Assembly (NCBI RefSeq): GCF_003671495.1
Contig: NZ_RCHN01000033.1
Location: forward strand, 1-64,000
DNA length: 64,000 nt
Source of the DNA: Ketobacter sp.
GTDB taxonomy: Bacteria; Pseudomonadota; Gammaproteobacteria; Pseudomonadales; Ketobacteraceae
Reading direction: 5' to 3'
A program made the position numbers and the translations under genes. This document shows positions 1-9,609 of the stretch, in pieces; the stretch's first letter is position 1, and every line of letters starts with the position of its first letter. The notes under the pieces are model-generated. The model made no database searches and had not been told where the DNA came from. It saw only the letters and a program-made list of their open reading frames with translations.

Positions 1-18
1 TCAAGCAATATCAAGGAT

Positions 19-47
19 TTGCCAATCTTGGAATTTGCTGATATAGA
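19..47 (+). promoter_or_regulatory. Candidate sigma-70 promoter of dksA
   Basis: TTGCCA at 19-24 and TATAGA at 42-47 are separated by 17 bp. This is a good fit to a housekeeping promoter, about 30 nt upstream of the dksA start. Seen by inspection only. Confidence 0.55.
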
Positions 48-79
48 TTAAAGATTGAGCAGTTGCGAGGAATACGCTA

Positions 80-526
80 ATGGCAACAAGAAAAAAGAAA
101 AACGTCGTCGAGCTTTCACGTTCACACTTTGAACCCTACGAGCCCGCCAAAGACGAAGAGTACATGAGCAAAGGCCAGTTGGAACACTTCAAACAAATCC
201 TGTTGAACTGGCGCCAGGAACTGATGGAAGAAGTGGACCGCACAGTTCACCACATGAAAGACGAGTCCATCAACCTCCCCGATGCGGCAGACCGCGCCAC
301 CCAAGAAGAAGAATTCAGCCTCGAACTCCGTACCCGCGACCGCGAACGCAAACTGATTCGCAAGATCAACCAGGCGCTGGACTCCATCGAGAAAGAAGAT
401 TACGGCTGGTGTGAAGCCTGTGGCATCGAGATCGGCATTCGCCGCCTGGAAGCCCGCCCCACCGCCACTCTCTGCATCGACTGCAAAACCCTGCAGGAGA
501 TCAAAGAGAAGCAATGGGGCACCTGA
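80..526 (+). CDS. dksA: RNA polymerase-binding transcription factor DksA
   Basis: DksA binds the RNA polymerase secondary channel and, with ppGpp, adjusts transcription of rRNA, amino acid and virulence genes. The 148-residue length is typical. The N-terminal half is a charged coiled coil whose tip carries the DAADRATQEE segment with the acidic residues essential in DksA. The C-terminal zinc finger has all four cysteines (CEACG and CIDC), so this is the zinc-containing form. A GAGGAA ribosome site (67-72) precedes the ATG. gluQ follows after a terminator, the usual order in gammaproteobacteria. Confidence 0.97.
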   Translation: MATRKKKNVVELSRSHFEPYEPAKDEEYMSKGQLEHFKQILLNWRQELMEEVDRTVHHMKDESINLPDAADRATQEEEFSLELRTRDRERKLIRKINQALDSIEKEDYGWCEACGIEIGIRRLEARPTATLCIDCKTLQEIKEKQWGT

Positions 527-558
527 TCGCACGTTGATGCCATCGCAACCCTTACTCA

Positions 559-590
559 GGCACGGAATCGAATCCGTGCCTTTTTTATTT
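559..590 (+). terminator. Rho-independent terminator after dksA
   Basis: GGCACGGA (559-566) pairs with TCCGTGCC (573-580) across a 6-nt loop and is followed by a run of T (581-586, then ATTT). It separates dksA from gluQ. Confidence 0.9.
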
Positions 591-670
591 ATCCGAAGAG
601 TGCTTTGCCAAAGAGCGTTTAGCCCTAGAGTGATTGTCCCGGTTCGCTTCCGCCCAGGGGCCACTCCCGA

Positions 671-1561
671 ATGAACCCTTGCTACGTCGGGCGCTTCGCC
701 CCATCCCCCACCGGTCCCCTGCACATCGGCTCACTGCTCACCGCCGTGGCCAGCTACCTGGATGCGAAAGCCCATCAAGGGCAATGGCTGGTGCGCATGG
801 AAGACCTCGACCCACCCCGGGAACAACCCGGTGCAGCGGACGCCATCCTCAACACGTTGCAACACTATGGCCTGCACTGGGATGGCGATGTCCTGTTTCA
901 AAGTCAACAGCACGGGCGCTACGAAACAACGGTGCAGCAACTGCTGGCCGACAACAACGCATTTTACTGCACCTGCTCCCGAACCCAGATTCTGGCGGCC
1001 TCCGGTTCCACCACATACCCCGGCACCTGCCGCGCCTGCCATCAGCCCCCCGCCACACCCTTTGCGGTAAGACTGCAGGTACAGAATAAAGACGTCTCCT
1101 TCGAAGATGATTTACAGGGCCCCCAGCGCTGCAACCTGCAACAACAGGGTGGGGACTTCGTCATCAAGCGCAAGGAAGGCCTGTACGCTTATCATCTGGC
1201 GGTGGTGCTGGACGATGCGTTACAGGGCATCACCCATGTAGTCCGCGGCAGCGACCTGCTGGAATCCACCTTCAGTCACTGGTATCTGCAGGAAGTGCTG
1301 CACCTGGCCCATCCTCACTACGCGCACCTGCCTGTCATCGTCAACGGGGAAGGGCAGAAACTTTCCAAGCAGACCTACGCGGAACCGATTCCCCGGCAGG
1401 ACCCGGGACCGTACTTGCGCTATTGCCTGCAGGCGCTGGGGCAAACACCGCCTGCCACACTGCGCGGCGCAGCCAAGGCCACCATTCTGGAATGGGGCTG
1501 CGAGCACTGGCGTTTGCAGCAGGTGCCCCACCAACGCAGCATCCCGCAACAGAAACTGTGA
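671..1561 (+). CDS. gluQ: Glutamyl-Q tRNA(Asp) synthetase
   Basis: GluQRS is a truncated paralogue of glutamyl-tRNA synthetase. It attaches glutamate to the queuosine base at position 34 of tRNA(Asp) and lacks the anticodon-binding domain. The 296-residue size fits this short form. The class I signatures are visible: RFAPSPTGPLHIGS near the N terminus (HIGH motif) and KLSKQ near residue 235 (KMSKS equivalent). A cysteine cluster (CTCSR and YPGTCRAC, about residues 99-123) matches the family zinc site. It sits directly downstream of dksA. Confidence 0.95.
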   Translation: MNPCYVGRFAPSPTGPLHIGSLLTAVASYLDAKAHQGQWLVRMEDLDPPREQPGAADAILNTLQHYGLHWDGDVLFQSQQHGRYETTVQQLLADNNAFYCTCSRTQILAASGSTTYPGTCRACHQPPATPFAVRLQVQNKDVSFEDDLQGPQRCNLQQQGGDFVIKRKEGLYAYHLAVVLDDALQGITHVVRGSDLLESTFSHWYLQEVLHLAHPHYAHLPVIVNGEGQKLSKQTYAEPIPRQDPGPYLRYCLQALGQTPPATLRGAAKATILEWGCEHWRLQQVPHQRSIPQQKL

Positions 1562-1637
1562 AGGGCCCGGGCCGCACACTTTGCATCACCCTGCGTCCTA
1601 ACGTAACATCAATAGACATACACTTCTGGTTGCCATC

Positions 1638-1814
1638 ATGTACATCGACCGGCTGGTTCTAATCTTTATAGTGGGTGCCTATGTGCTGTCCCCGTCCCTC
1701 ATGCAATGGTGGGCGGAAAGCGGCACCGCCTGGTGGCGCCCCTTCATCATCTGGGGTCTGTTGATCGCCGTTACCTTCTGGATTGCGCGGAGTCGGGATC
1801 TGGATGGCTTTTAG
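1638..1814 (+). CDS. cbrX: Small membrane protein CbrX upstream of cbrA
   Basis: A 58-codon frame starting MYIDRLVLIFIVGAYVLSP encodes a very hydrophobic peptide with two likely membrane segments (residues about 5-22 and 33-49) and a basic-acidic tail ending RSRDLDGF. Its stop (1812-1814) lies inside the start of cbrA (1804), an 11-bp overlap that suggests translational coupling. In Pseudomonas a small frame called cbrX overlaps the start of cbrA and is described as coupling its translation. Position, size and hydrophobicity match here. No clear ribosome site precedes the ATG. Confidence 0.75.
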   Translation: MYIDRLVLIFIVGAYVLSPSLMQWWAESGTAWWRPFIIWGLLIAVTFWIARSRDLDGF

Positions 1815-4791
1815 TGTTGCCCAGCTGTTTGGGATTGGTGTTGGTTACCTGCTGCTGTTCTTTCTGGTGGCCTATCTCACGGAACACGGTTTCGTACCGG
1901 CGCGACTGGTGCGTCACCCGATCACCTACGTGTTGTCATTGGGAGTCTTCGCCAGCGCCTGGGCCATCTTCGGTGCAGTGGGGTTTGCCCATGACTTTGG
2001 CTACAACTTCCTGGCGTATTACCTGGGTATTTCCGGCGCCTTTATGCTGGCCCCCATTCTGCTGGCCCCCATTTTACGGCTGACCCAAACCTACCAACTG
2101 GGATCCCTGGCGGACCTGTTGTCGTTCCGTTATCGCAGTCCGGTGGTGGGGGCCGTGGTGACCATCGCCATGCTGCTGGGTATCCTGCCGTTAATTGCAT
2201 TGCAGATACAGGCCGTGGCCGATGCAGTGCACATCCTCAACGAGGAAACCTCCCAGGAAATCCTGGCCTTTGTGTTCGTAGTGCTGATCATCATGTTTGC
2301 CATTCTGTTCGGCGCCCGCCACATCAGCACCCGGGAAAAGCACGAAGGCCTGGTGGTGGCCATCGCCTTTGAATCCCTGGTCAAACTGATCGGATTTTTC
2401 CTGGTGGGCGGGGTGATTCTGTTCGAGGTGTTTGACGGCCCCGGTGGCCTCAACACCTGGCTGGCGGAACACCCGGAGCAACTGGTGTCACTCTATCAGC
2501 CGTTGGAAGAAGGCCCCTGGCGGGCATTGGTGGCGGCGTTTTTTGTGGCCTCCGTGGGCATGCCCCATATGTTCCACATGGCCTTCACCGAGAACCTGAA
2601 CCCCAGGGCCATCATGAGTGCCAGCTGGGGCCTGCCGCTGTACATGTTCTTTATGGCGATCCCGGTGCTGATCATCGTCTGGGCCGCCGCCAAGCTCAAC
2701 ATTTTCAGTAACCCGGAGTACTTCACCCTGCTGGTGCCGGAAGCACTCAATTCCAAATGGCTGGCCATTCTCGGCTTTGCGGCCGGCTTGTCCGCCGCCA
2801 GCGGTGTGATCATCGTCTGCACGCTGTCCCTGTCGGCCATGTTCCTCAATCACATCATTCTGCCGATGGCCCCCTTCTATCGCCGCAGCAACCTCTACTC
2901 CTGGCTGCTGTGGACCCGGCGCATCCTCATCGCCGCCATCGTGCTGGTGAGCTACGGCTTCTATGTGATCATGCAGAACAAGCACACCCTGTCGGAGCTG
3001 GGCTTTCTGGCGTTTGTGGCCACCATGCAGTTTGTGCCGGGCCTGTTCGGTGTGCTGCTGTGGCCCAAGGCCAACAAGGACGGGTTCCTGGCGGGGCTGG
3101 CGGCCGGGCTCAGCGTGTGGCTGTTCGGCCTGCTGTTGCCGGTGCTGCTGGGCATTCAATTCCACATTTCCGCCCCATTGCTGTTCGACGATCTGTTCCC
3201 CACTCCCAACAACAGCTACATGGTGGCCACCTTTGCCATCTTCATCAATTCCACCATTTTCGGCATCGTGTCCATGCTGACCGAATCGTCACCGGCGGAA
3301 ATGCAGGCGGCGGAAACCTGCAACGTGGACAACCTGCGCCGCCCGCAACGCTGGGAGCTGTCCATTGGTTCCGCACGGGAATTTGTGGGGCGGCTGGCCA
3401 AACCCCTGGGGGCCAGCACGGCCCGCCGAGAGGTAGAGCTGGCGCTCAATGACCTGGCCATGAGCCTGGACGAAACCCGCCCCTACGCCCTGCGCCGACT
3501 GCGGGATCAACTGGAGAGCAACCTGTCCGGCCTGCTGGGTCCGTCGGTGGCCCATGAGGTCATGAACGGCTCCATTCCCTACGTGATCAAAAGCAACGAC
3601 ACCAGCAGCCAGGACATCCACTTCATCGAGAGCCGGCTGGAGGAATACCACGACAAACTCACCGGCCTGGCGGGGGAGCTGGACAGCCTGCGCCGCTTTC
3701 ACCGGCAGACCCTGCAGGACCTGCCAGTGGGCGTGTGCTCTCTGGGCAGCGACGGTGAAGTGCTGGGCTGGAACAGTGCCCTGGAAGCCATCACCCGGGT
3801 CTCTCCGGACCAGATTCTGGGCTCCCAGATCAATCACCTGCCGGAACCCTGGAACGGCGTCTTCAGCCAGTTCATTGACAACGAATCCCGCACCCAGCAG
3901 GTGGAAGTGGAGCTGGATGGGGTGCACCGCTGGATCAGCCTGCATAAAGCCGCCATCGGCCTGGGCAAAATGAACCAGATCAACAGCGGCCAGGTGGTGG
4001 TGGTGGAAGACACCACCGAGGTCAAGATGCTGGAGCACCACGTGGCCCACAATGAGCGCCTGGCCTCCGTGGGCCGCCTGGCCGCCGGCGTGGCCCATGA
4101 GATCGGTAACCCCATCACCGGCATCGCCTGCCTGGCCCAGAACCTGCGCTACGACAGCCGGGAGCCGGCCATCCTGGAAAGCGCCGACCAGATTCTGGAT
4201 CAGACCAAGCGCATCAGCCGGATTGTCCAATCCCTGGTGAGTTTCAGTCACAGCGGCACCACAGAAGTGGCCATGGAGCCGGTTTATGTGTATGAATGTG
4301 CCCAGGAAGCCATTGACCTGCTGAGCCTGAACAAAGAGGTGGCCCAGGTCATCTTCACCAATGCGGCAGACCCCAATCACTGCGTCAAGGGGGATCAGCA
4401 GCGGTTGACCCAGGTGTTCATCAATTTATTGAGCAATGCCCGGGATGCCATGGTGGAAGGTGGCGAGGTCAAAGTCATCAGCCATGCCCACGAGCACACC
4501 ATCGTCATCGACGTGGAGGATAACGGCAGCGGCATACCGGCCGAGGTGCTCAAGCGCATTTACGAGCCTTTTGTCACCACCAAGGACCCGGGCAAGGGCA
4601 CCGGACTGGGCATGTCACTGGTCTACAGTATTATTGAAGAGCACTACGGGCAAATTGTGATACAGAGTCCACTGGATTCCGAAAACGGCGGAACCCGTGT
4701 TACCATAACTCTCCCCCGCTATACACTGTCCGCGGAGGAGCATTCTGAAGTCGACCATGAGGAACAGCATGAGCCACATCCTGATCGTTGA
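1804..4791 (+). CDS. cbrA: Sensor histidine kinase CbrA with SLC5 transporter domain
   Basis: CbrA senses carbon/nitrogen balance and phosphorylates CbrB. The first 500 or so residues form a sodium:solute symporter-type membrane domain with about 13 hydrophobic segments. A linker/PAS-like region follows (about 610-740), then a HisKA domain with GVAHEIGNP (phospho-acceptor His765) and a HATPase domain with [18 protein letters not shown] and [10 protein letters not shown]. The frame can be read back to a TTG at 1783. The ATG at 1804 is preferred because it overlaps the cbrX stop and starts the conserved MAFSVAQLF (995 residues). cbrB overlaps its 3' end. Confidence 0.93.
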   Translation: MAFSVAQLFGIGVGYLLLFFLVAYLTEHGFVPARLVRHPITYVLSLGVFASAWAIFGAVGFAHDFGYNFLAYYLGISGAFMLAPILLAPILRLTQTYQLGSLADLLSFRYRSPVVGAVVTIAMLLGILPLIALQIQAVADAVHILNEETSQEILAFVFVVLIIMFAILFGARHISTREKHEGLVVAIAFESLVKLIGFFLVGGVILFEVFDGPGGLNTWLAEHPEQLVSLYQPLEEGPWRALVAAFFVASVGMPHMFHMAFTENLNPRAIMSASWGLPLYMFFMAIPVLIIVWAAAKLNIFSNPEYFTLLVPEALNSKWLAILGFAAGLSAASGVIIVCTLSLSAMFLNHIILPMAPFYRRSNLYSWLLWTRRILIAAIVLVSYGFYVIMQNKHTLSELGFLAFVATMQFVPGLFGVLLWPKANKDGFLAGLAAGLSVWLFGLLLPVLLGIQFHISAPLLFDDLFPTPNNSYMVATFAIFINSTIFGIVSMLTESSPAEMQAAETCNVDNLRRPQRWELSIGSAREFVGRLAKPLGASTARREVELALNDLAMSLDETRPYALRRLRDQLESNLSGLLGPSVAHEVMNGSIPYVIKSNDTSSQDIHFIESRLEEYHDKLTGLAGELDSLRRFHRQTLQDLPVGVCSLGSDGEVLGWNSALEAITRVSPDQILGSQINHLPEPWNGVFSQFIDNESRTQQVEVELDGVHRWISLHKAAIGLGKMNQINSGQVVVVEDTTEVKMLEHHVAHNERLASVGRLAAGVAHEIGNPITGIACLAQNLRYDSREPAILESADQILDQTKRISRIVQSLVSFSHSGTTEVAMEPVYVYECAQEAIDLLSLNKEVAQVIFTNAADPNHCVKGDQQRLTQVFINLLSNARDAMVEGGEVKVISHAHEHTIVIDVEDNGSGIPAEVLKRIYEPFVTTKDPGKGTGLGMSLVYSIIEEHYGQIVIQSPLDSENGGTRVTITLPRYTLSAEEHSEVDHEEQHEPHPDR

Positions 4792-6169
4792 AGACGAAGC
4801 AGTTATACGCAACGCGCTGCGCCGTCTTTTGGAGCGAAACGGCTACCAGATTAGCGAAGCCGGCGCGGTCCAGGATGCCATCGACAGTTTCAAACTGGGC
4901 GATTTCGATCTGATCATCACCGACCTGCGTTTGCCGGGCGCCCCGGGCACCGACATCATTCCCCAGGCCGACGGCGTACCGGTGCTGGTGATGACCAGTT
5001 ACGCCAGTCTCAAGTCCGCTGTGGAATCCATGAAAATGGGCGCTGTGGATTACATCGCCAAACCCTTCGACCACGACGAGATGCTGATGTCCGTGGAGCG
5101 CATCCTGAAAGAGAAAGCGCTGGAACGGGAAAACCAGGCCCTCAAATCCCAGCTCAACCGGGATTACCCCCTGAGCGGCATGATCGGCGAATGCGAGTCC
5201 ATGCAGATCCTGTTCAAGAACATCCAGAAGGTCTCCCCCACCGATTCCACCGTACTGGTGCTGGGGGAATCCGGTACCGGCAAGGAGCTGGTGGCGCGGG
5301 CGGTTCACGACCAGAGCCAGCGCCACGACGGCCCGCTGATTTCCGTCAACTGCGCCGCCATCCCGGAAACCCTGATTGAATCCGAACTGTTCGGCCATGA
5401 AAAAGGGGCCTTCACCGGCGCCAACGCCAACCGCAAGGGGCTGGTTGAAGCCGCTGACGGCGGCACCCTGTTCCTGGACGAAATCGGCGAGCTACCCTTG
5501 GAAGCCCAGGCCCGCCTGCTGCGCCTGCTGCAGGAGAAGGAAGTGCGTCGGGTGGGGTCCGTGCAATCCAAGACGGTGGATGTGCGCCTGGTGGCCGCCA
5601 CCCACCGCAACCTGAAACACCTGTCCAAAGAGGGTCGTTTCCGCGAAGATTTGTACTACCGACTGCATGTGGTGGAACTGAAACTGCCGCCCTTGCGGGA
5701 ACGGGGTAAGGATGTGGAAAAGCTGGCCCTGGAGCTGCTGAGCCGCACCACCCGCCGCATGGCCAAACAGGAAATGTCCTTCTCCAAGGACGCCCTGGAC
5801 GCCATCAACAAGTACAGCTGGCCTGGTAACGTACGCGAGCTGGAAAACGCCATTGAACGGGCGGTGATCCTCTGCGACGGCCAGGTGATCACCCCGGACC
5901 TGATGGCCCTGGACCTGCATTCAGAACCCGAATACCAACTGGATGACGACGTCACCCTGCCCAAACCCAGTAGCCGCAGCAACCACGATGACGTGGAAGA
6001 TCCGGCTGAAGACCTCTCCCTCGAAGACTACTTCCAGCGCTTTGTGCTGGAACATCAGGAACAGATGACCGAAACCGAGCTGGCACAAAAGCTGGGAATC
6101 AGTCGCAAATGCCTGTGGGAGCGCCGTCAAAGACTTGGCATCCCCCGCAAAAAGCCCGCCTCCCGCTAA
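4769..6169 (+). CDS. cbrB: Sigma-54-dependent response regulator CbrB
   Basis: CbrB is an NtrC-family activator. In Pseudomonas, phosphorylated CbrB drives the small RNA crcZ and catabolic genes. Visible parts are a receiver domain with phospho-acceptor Asp52 ([10 protein letters not shown]), an AAA+ domain with Walker A GESGTGKE, the sigma-54 contact loop [13 protein letters not shown] and Walker [14 protein letters not shown], then a C-terminal helix-turn-helix ([20 protein letters not shown]). An in-frame ATG at 4757 exists. The ATG at 4769 has GAGGAA at proper distance and starts the standard [10 protein letters not shown] (466 residues). It overlaps cbrA by 23 bp. Confidence 0.95.
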   Translation: MSHILIVEDEAVIRNALRRLLERNGYQISEAGAVQDAIDSFKLGDFDLIITDLRLPGAPGTDIIPQADGVPVLVMTSYASLKSAVESMKMGAVDYIAKPFDHDEMLMSVERILKEKALERENQALKSQLNRDYPLSGMIGECESMQILFKNIQKVSPTDSTVLVLGESGTGKELVARAVHDQSQRHDGPLISVNCAAIPETLIESELFGHEKGAFTGANANRKGLVEAADGGTLFLDEIGELPLEAQARLLRLLQEKEVRRVGSVQSKTVDVRLVAATHRNLKHLSKEGRFREDLYYRLHVVELKLPPLRERGKDVEKLALELLSRTTRRMAKQEMSFSKDALDAINKYSWPGNVRELENAIERAVILCDGQVITPDLMALDLHSEPEYQLDDDVTLPKPSSRSNHDDVEDPAEDLSLEDYFQRFVLEHQEQMTETELAQKLGISRKCLWERRQRLGIPRKKPASR

Positions 6170-6196
6170 AGACAGAAACCCGACACACTTGCCCCG

Positions 6197-6427
6197 GTAA
6201 CACCTGACTATTTTTTGACCTTATGTTACGGATTGTTACCGAGGCCCGGTCACCCATTGGCCTGGAGCAACGTGCGCCCCTTACCCGGTGAGCGAATTTC
6301 CCATTCAAAACGTTGAAATGTTAACAAATTTAACCAAGCGTAACGGATGTGTTACCTGTGTACCCCCACACCAAAGTGTTACCGTCATACACACCAACGG
6401 GAACACATACACAGAAATACGGTAACA
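6197..6427 (+). promoter_or_regulatory. Cluster of TGTTAC/GTAACA half-sites (likely CbrB enhancer)
   Basis: Between cbrB and the sigma-54 promoter lie GTAACA (6197, 6422), TGTTAC (6224, 6234, 6350, 6377), TGTTAA (6319) and GTAACG (6340). GTGTTACCGT at 6376-6385 also forms a 9/10 inverted repeat with ACGGGAACAC at 6397-6406. The CbrB site known from Pseudomonas is TGTTAC-N14-GTAACA. The half-sites match it, but I found no pair with exactly 14 bp between them. Confidence 0.6.
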
Positions 6428-6509
6428 GAATATTGACCATTTACTGCGTTTACATACCGCAACATTTATAACCTGCTGTTATATCAGTACTTTTTAATTT
6501 TCGCTCAAG

Positions 6510-6526
6510 TTGGCACAGGCCCTGCT
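6510..6526 (+). promoter_or_regulatory. Sigma-54 promoter of crcZ
   Basis: TTGGCACAGGCCCTGCT places GG at 6512-6513 and GC at 6524-6525 with exactly 10 bp between them, the -24/-12 layout. Only one consensus base of the -12 element differs. The expected start is near 6537, directly ahead of the CA-rich region. Confidence 0.88.
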
Positions 6527-6536
6527 ATATATCTAG

Positions 6537-6936
6537 CGTACCAACAAGGGCAGCCAACGATAACGAATAACAATAATAAAAAGGCCCCTTGAACAGTCGA
6601 AAGCAATAACAACAATAATAAAGCACGGTGGTCACTTTTTAAGTGGCATACAGAAAGAGGACAACCCCAGGGTTGTGAGCCATAACAAGAACAATAGCAA
6701 ATGGCTTAGATTGCAAAATCCCTCTTACTGCCACAACCACCAAAAACAAGTAACAACAATAAAAATAAGAAACGCGATAATAACAACAAAAACAAGTCGC
6801 TAAAAAACAACAATAAGAGTCGGCACAAAGACTGGGCCTTCGGGCCCAGTCAGAAAAAAGAATAGAGCTTCTACAAAAACTACTACAAGCATGAAGCGTA
6901 AGGGAAAGTCGAAAGGCTTTCCCTTTTTGCTTTTTT
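6537..6936 (+). ncRNA. crcZ: CrcZ-like small RNA (Hfq/Crc decoy)
   Basis: An A-rich, gene-free stretch lies between a sigma-54 promoter (6510-6526) and a strong terminator (6900-6936), giving an RNA of about 395 nt; P. aeruginosa CrcZ is about 400 nt. It holds six A-rich AAnAAnAA-type motifs near 6566-6582, 6604-6622, 6682-6701, 6741-6772, 6777-6796 and 6801-6818. In Pseudomonas such motifs sequester Hfq/Crc and relieve catabolite repression. Small hairpins (6633-6645, 6661-6676) and a UUCG-capped stem (6831-6850) separate or follow the motifs. The position between cbrB and pcnB is the Pseudomonas position. The 5' end is inferred from the promoter. Confidence 0.88.
6900..6936 (+). terminator. 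Rho-independent terminator of crcZ
   Basis: AAGGGAAAG (6900-6908) pairs with CTTTCCCTT (6917-6925). Two T-runs follow (6924-6928 and 6931-6936). Confidence 0.9.
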
Positions 6937-7070
6937 GCCCCGCCAAATTACCGCAGCCCATCGAAAAACGTCTAACCTATTGAATAGAGTGTATTACTCC
7001 AGCCACTCGGTGTTAGAATCGTGGCCAACCAAATCCACCGCTCAACCATTACGGAAATCCGACCCGCAGC

Positions 7071-8432
7071 ATGCCTAGACGGCTTATCAAAAAACTAAAA
7101 GGCTTAATTTCCGGCGAGCAGGGCAAGCCGGCCCTGAAGGTGATCCCTCGTGGTGAGCACCACTTCCCGGAAGAGGACATTCGTCGCAATGTGTTGTCCG
7201 TACTGGACGGGCTCACCGACGCCGGCTTTGAAGCCTACCTGGTGGGAGGCTCCATACGGGACGGCCTGATTGGCCTGCACCCGAAAGACTTCGATATCGC
7301 CACCAGCGCCACGCCAGAGCAAATCAAAGCCGTCTTCCCCCGCAATTGCCGACTGATCGGCCGCCGTTTTCGCCTGGCCCACGTCCGTTTCGGCCGGGAA
7401 ATCATCGAAGTGGCCACCTTTCGCGCCAACCACAGTAAAGATGAAGACAACGAGCATCGCTCTGCCCAGTCCGAGGAAGGCCTGTTACTGCGGGACAACG
7501 TGTTCGGCACCCTGGATGAAGATGCCATCCGCCGGGATTTCACGGCCAACGCCCTCTACTACCGACACACTGACGGCGCGGTGCTCGATTTCGTCAACGG
7601 TTATCAGGATATCCGTCGCCACACCCTACGCCTGATCGGCGATCCGGAACAACGCTACCGGGAAGACCCGGTGCGCATGCTGCGGGCCGCCCGCTTTGCG
7701 GCCAAGCTGGACTTTGAAATCGAACCGGCCACCGCGGCCCCCATCCGGGAGCTGTCAGAGCTGCTGGGACTGATCCCCCCGGCGCGCCTGTTCGAAGAAG
7801 TCCTCAAACTGTTTCTGGGCGGCTATGCCCAGGCCGTGTGGCCATTGCTGGTGGAATACGACCTGGCCCGCTGGCTGTTCCCCCTGTCCATACCGGAGGT
7901 CAATAATGACACCGGAGTGCAATCCATGATTGAGCTGGCGCTGCGCAACACAGACAATCGTCTGGCCGAAGGCAAACCGGTCACCCCGGCTTTCCTGTTC
8001 GCCGTATTGCTGTGGGGGCCGCTGCAGACTGAATGGCGCCGGGCACAGGAGAACGGCCTGCACGCTGCACCCGCACTGCAGAAAGCCATTCAGAAAGTCA
8101 CCGCCAAGCAGGCCCAACACACCTCCATTCCCAAGCGTTTCGGCCTGCCCATGCGGGAAATCTGGGAGCTGCAGGGGCGGCTTGACCAGCGTTCGCCAAA
8201 ACGCTGTGAATCCCTGATCCAACACCCCCGCTTCCGCGCCGCCTACGACCTGCTGCTGTTACGGGAAGAAGCCGGCGAGATCGAGCCCGGACTGGGAGAC
8301 TGGTGGACCCGTTACCAGGAAGCGGACAGCGATGAACGTGCCGCCCTCTGCCAAGGCCTGGGTGGCAACAAAAAACCACGCCGTCGCCGACGCTACAAGA
8401 ACCGTCGCAGCAGCAATCCATCCAACTCATGA
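7071..8432 (+). CDS. pcnB: Poly(A) polymerase I
   Basis: PcnB adds 3' poly(A) tails that promote RNA decay. It belongs to the class II nucleotidyltransferases. The catalytic signature is clear in residues about 60-90: LVGGSIRDGLIGLHPKDFDI, including the Asp pair that holds the metal ions. RRDFTANALYY and the RMLRAARFAAKLDF segment follow as in the family. The C terminus is very basic (KKPRRRRRYKNRRS), as in other PcnB proteins. The ribosome site before the chosen ATG is weak, so an alternative start is possible (E. coli pcnB uses a rare one). It overlaps folK by 4 bp (ATGA). Confidence 0.95.
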   Translation: MPRRLIKKLKGLISGEQGKPALKVIPRGEHHFPEEDIRRNVLSVLDGLTDAGFEAYLVGGSIRDGLIGLHPKDFDIATSATPEQIKAVFPRNCRLIGRRFRLAHVRFGREIIEVATFRANHSKDEDNEHRSAQSEEGLLLRDNVFGTLDEDAIRRDFTANALYYRHTDGAVLDFVNGYQDIRRHTLRLIGDPEQRYREDPVRMLRAARFAAKLDFEIEPATAAPIRELSELLGLIPPARLFEEVLKLFLGGYAQAVWPLLVEYDLARWLFPLSIPEVNNDTGVQSMIELALRNTDNRLAEGKPVTPAFLFAVLLWGPLQTEWRRAQENGLHAAPALQKAIQKVTAKQAQHTSIPKRFGLPMREIWELQGRLDQRSPKRCESLIQHPRFRAAYDLLLLREEAGEIEPGLGDWWTRYQEADSDERAALCQGLGGNKKPRRRRRYKNRRSSNPSNS

Positions 8433-8926
8433 CCCATCAGCCTGTGATGCACCGGGTGTATATCGGTCTGGGCAGCAACCTGGACACGCCACTAGAACAG
8501 CTGCAGCAGGCCCTGCAACACCTCGCGCAAATCCCACAGACCACCCTGAAAGCCGTCTCAGGGTTTTACGGCAGCAGCGCCGTCGGCCCTGGCACGCAAC
8601 CGGATTACGTCAATGCGGCGGCAGAACTACACACCCAACTGGCAGCGCACGTTTTGCTGGACCATCTGCAGGCCATTGAACAGGCTCAGGGGCGGGTACG
8701 GGGCCCACAGCAATGGAGCCCGCGCACACTGGATCTGGACCTGTTGCTGTATGGGGATGAATGCATTGCGACCGAACGTTTGACTGTGCCCCATCCGCGC
8801 ATGACCGAGCGCAACTTTGTGCTGCAACCGCTGCTGGACCTGAACGCCGATTTGCGTATGCCAGATGGCCGCGCCGTGCAGGCATTGCTCCACCAGCTCC
8901 CATCCGGCGGTTTGTGGCGACTATGA
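8429..8926 (+). CDS. folK: 2-amino-4-hydroxy-6-hydroxymethyldihydropteridine pyrophosphokinase
   Basis: HPPK transfers pyrophosphate from ATP to 6-hydroxymethyl-7,8-dihydropterin in folate synthesis. The 165-residue size is normal. It begins VYIGLGSNLDTPLEQL and has the family signature RTLDLDLLLYG with metal-binding aspartates, then VPHPRMTERNFVLQPL. The start codon overlaps the pcnB stop and its own stop overlaps the next start (ATGA), so the three genes are translationally coupled. Confidence 0.96.
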   Translation: MTHQPVMHRVYIGLGSNLDTPLEQLQQALQHLAQIPQTTLKAVSGFYGSSAVGPGTQPDYVNAAAELHTQLAAHVLLDHLQAIEQAQGRVRGPQQWSPRTLDLDLLLYGDECIATERLTVPHPRMTERNFVLQPLLDLNADLRMPDGRAVQALLHQLPSGGLWRL

Positions 8927-9552
8927 AATTCATCGTGGTGGAAGGCCCCATCGGGGTGGGCAAAACCACCCTCACCCGCAAACTCGCCCGCAGCTTTCGC
9001 TACGACCTGCTGTTGGAAGGTGCGGCCGACAATCCGTTTCTGGAACGCTTCTACCAAAACCAGAAACAATGGGCGCTGCAAACCCAACTGTTTTTTTTGC
9101 TGCAGCGGGCCGACCAGTTAAACGAGCTACGGCAGACCGATATGTTCCAGCCGGTGCGGGTTGCCGATTTTCTGATTCACAAGGATCGGTTGTTTGCCGG
9201 TTTGACCCTGGACGACGATGAGTTCCGCCTCTACGACAAGGTCTACCAGCATGTTATCTCCAGCATTCCCCGACCAGACCTGGTGATCTATCTGCAGGCT
9301 TCGGTGGACACCCTGCAACAACGCATTCAACGACGGGCCATTCCCTGCGAACAGCAAATCAGTGCCGACTATCTGTCCCGCCTCAGTGATGCGTACGTGG
9401 ATTTTTTTCTGCGTTATGACGAGTCGCCGCTGCTGATGGTCAATACCGAACATCTGAACTTGGCAGAAAGCACCCGTGACTACGAAAAACTGCTGGAGTA
9501 TATTCAGTCCATTCACAGCGGCCGCCATTATTTCAACCCGGTGGACCACTAA
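8923..9552 (+). CDS. Deoxynucleoside kinase family protein
   Basis: A 209-residue P-loop kinase starting MKFIVVEGPIGVGKTTL (Walker A GPIGVGKT). It has features of the deoxyadenosine/deoxyguanosine kinase family: the FLERFY segment after the P-loop, an aromatic-rich LQTQLFFLLQRADQL helix, the DFLIHKDRLFA motif, DLVIYLQAS and the arginine lid QQRIQRRA. The family phosphorylates deoxynucleosides for salvage. The substrate cannot be read from sequence. The frame extends upstream into folK, but the ATG at 8923 overlaps the folK stop and starts the conserved core. Its place between folK and panB differs from the Pseudomonas order as I remember it. Confidence 0.88.
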   Translation: MKFIVVEGPIGVGKTTLTRKLARSFRYDLLLEGAADNPFLERFYQNQKQWALQTQLFFLLQRADQLNELRQTDMFQPVRVADFLIHKDRLFAGLTLDDDEFRLYDKVYQHVISSIPRPDLVIYLQASVDTLQQRIQRRAIPCEQQISADYLSRLSDAYVDFFLRYDESPLLMVNTEHLNLAESTRDYEKLLEYIQSIHSGRHYFNPVDH

Positions 9553-9576
9553 GCAGGAAAGTACTGTTTTTCCTGC
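9553..9576 (+). other. Hairpin between the kinase gene and panB
   Basis: GCAGGAAA (9553-9560) pairs with TTTCCTGC (9569-9576) around an 8-nt loop. No T-run follows, so a true terminator is not supported. It may be an attenuator or an RNA stability element. Confidence 0.4.
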
Positions 9577-9609
9577 ATCAACAGCAATACAGAGGGAGCA
9601 TTACGCAAC

